NCBI GenBank assembly: GCA_023014485.1
Contig: JAJOZX010012060.1
Location: forward strand, 1 to 64,000
DNA: 64,000 nt
Direction: 5' to 3'
DNA from: Bathynomus jamesi
Taxonomy: Eukaryota > Arthropoda > Malacostraca > Isopoda > Cirolanidae
A program made the translations under genes and the position numbers. Numbering within the stretch: the stretch's first letter is position 1; every line of letters begins with the position of its first letter. Below the pieces are notes generated by a model. It worked only from the letters and a program-made list of their open reading frames with translations, searched no databases and was not told where the DNA came from. Below are positions 62,590 through 64,000 of this stretch, in pieces.

Positions 62590-64000
62590 TAATTTTACTA
62601 CCTTAAACTATACCCTTTCTATCAACATGCGCGTCCAATCGATTCTTAAACATGTTTATAGACGTGCTACTAATTACTTCTACCGGCAAACTATTCCAGC
62701 TATTTACTATTCTATACGTAAAAAAGTTTTTCGCAACTGCTGTCTCGAACCCTCTACTTGTCAACTTCACCCGTATTTCTAGTCCTATTATATTGAGATA
62801 TTTCGAAAAAGCTATCTCTATCTACGTTATCAAACCCATTCATAATTTTGAAAACCTGGATTAGATCACCCCTTAACCTCCTAGTCTCGAGTGTAGTCAA
62901 TTTTAACTCTTTAAGCCTATCCTCGTACGACTTTGACCTAAGAGACGGAATCATCTTAGTTGCTCGTCTTTGAACTCTTTCGATTCTGTCTATATCTTTG
63001 CGCATATGCGGATTCCAAAATTGGACCGCGTACTCCAAATGGGGTCTAACTAATGATTTATAAAGAGGAACTATAATATCGCGCGATTTGTACTCAAAAT
63101 TTCGAGCTATAAAACCTAACACTTTGTTCGCCTTATTGACCGCCGCTGTACTTTGTTTCGCTACTTTTAAATCACCAGTGACTATAACTCCTAAATCTTT
63201 TTCCTGCTCTACGCTTGTTAAATCTTTCCCTGACATACTCTACGCAAAATTACCGTTACGCGAACCTATATGCATAATTTTGCACTTATCCACGTTAAAT
63301 CTCATTTGCCATGTGACTGACCAATCAATGATTTTATTCAGATCTTCCTGAATTTTACCTCTATCTTCGTCATTAATCGCCCTACCACCCAGCTTCGTGT
63401 CATCCGCAAACTTTGAAACTGTACTGACTAGGCCGACATCTAAATCGTTAATATATATAAGAAAAAGCAAGGGGCCCAATACAGAACCATGAGGAACGCC
63501 ACTCGCTACATTAGCCCAACACGACTCCGCTCCATCAACGACCACCCTCTGTTTCCTGCCTCGCAACCATTCTTCTAGCCAATTTATTACTACACCCCTG
63601 ATTCCATGAGCCTTAGTTTTTTCAATCAGTCTTTTGTGCGGCACGGTGTCAAACGCTTTTTGAAAATCTAAATACACTACATCAACCGCCCGATGTCTAT
63701 CGTAAACGTTAACCACGCTTTGGAAAAATTCTAAAAGATTAGTTAAGCAAGATTTGTTTCGCCTAAAACCGTGCTGCGTATTTCGGACCAGATTATGCAC
63801 TTCTAAGTGTTCGACTATACGATCCCTAATTATTGATTCCAGTAGCTTACCTACAACAGACGTTAAACTGATAGGCCTATAATTTCCCGCCGCACCTTTA
63901 TCGCCTTTCTTAAAGATAGGTGTTACGTTTGCTAACTTGAAATTATCTGGTACGCACCCCTCAGAAATAGACGCATTAAAAATCTTTGTTAGCGGCACAA
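62590..64000 (-). mobile_element. LINE C (CR1-like), minus strand, continues beyond the window
   Basis: The reverse transcriptase enters at the right edge and the C-terminal FFTYRIVNSWNSLPVEVIS block is readable to about 62600 after a frame change near 62754. It is a different subfamily from the copy at 4034-7846, but with the same architecture. Confidence 0.85.
62754..63998 (-). pseudogene. CR1-like reverse transcriptase with a single internal stop
   Basis: One frame runs from the window edge to 62754 and is broken only by TAG at 63240-63242, where the relative at 5477-5488 has a Tyr codon (SDYSML). Motifs in order: NVTPIFKKGDKGAAGNYRPISL, QHGFRRNKSCLTNLLEF, YLDFQKAFDTVPHKRL, SGVPHGSVLGP, SKFADDTKLG (both Asp), and the C-terminal RRLRGDLIQVFKIMNG. 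The N-terminal part and endonuclease are outside the window. With so little damage this copy may be recent. Confidence 0.85.

Noticed and set aside
1..64000. Bacterial-type features (operons with ribosome binding sites, rRNA, riboswitches)
   Set aside because: None seen. Spliced genes, LINEs and arthropod-type promoters show this is animal nuclear DNA.

Overview
The window is animal genomic DNA made almost wholly of transposable elements. I see no gene that is clearly host-owned. An arthropod, perhaps a decapod crustacean, is the best guess. The hints are arthropod-type core promoters (initiator plus DPE), a degenerate GGTTA/TTAGG-like tract, long (TA)n and (TC)n microsatellites, and a mixture of Penelope, Jockey-like and CR1-like LINEs, BEL/Pao, hAT, Tc1/mariner and Polinton elements. 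The species call is inference.

Layout: a decayed mariner (1-870); a Penelope reverse transcriptase split into two consecutive pieces (1120-1335 and 12748-13400); between them LINE A (1835-8475, interrupted by a CR1-like LINE and a hAT MITE) and LINE D on the minus strand (8480-12710, interrupted by a hAT element with an 8-bp target duplication); an unassigned ORF (13854-14396); then LINE B, a relative of LINE A. LINE B is cut twice, by a BEL/Pao LTR element (14630-22334, 4-bp duplication) and by one Polinton/Maverick (24359-57317). LINE A supplies the uninterrupted reference for both insertion sites. After the last piece of LINE B come a fold-back element with a tRNA-like core (57635-57890), a DNA transposon with an apparently intact three-exon transposase (57944-61303), a very long TA tract, a two-copy 0.23-kb repeat, and a CR1-like LINE running off the right edge on the minus strand.

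The central object is the Polinton, 33 kb between inverted repeats of about 0.4 kb that begin AGT. Removing the array excess and the nested insertions leaves about 15 kb, a normal size for the group. Minus-strand genes (protein-primed DNA polymerase and unknown genes) occupy the left. Plus-strand genes (packaging ATPase, two small proteins, integrase, penton-like minor capsid, pVI/pX-like protein, major capsid, adenain-like protease) occupy the middle. Most are broken by frameshifts, so this copy is not expected to be autonomous. Three things make it unusual. First, the end of the polymerase gene and the unknown gene behind it are tandemly amplified into nine units (26565-38689), each with its own initiator+DPE promoter. 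Second, the right arm carries a spliced minus-strand gene with a TATA/initiator promoter and two tandem homologous 144-nt cassette exons in the same phase. Third, the integrase gene is split by a 2.4-kb transposon with a 9-bp target duplication that is related to the element at 57944-61303.

Caution: copies in the right half of the array differ from the left ones mainly by single-base losses. Some frameshifts, there and perhaps elsewhere, may be consensus errors rather than biology.
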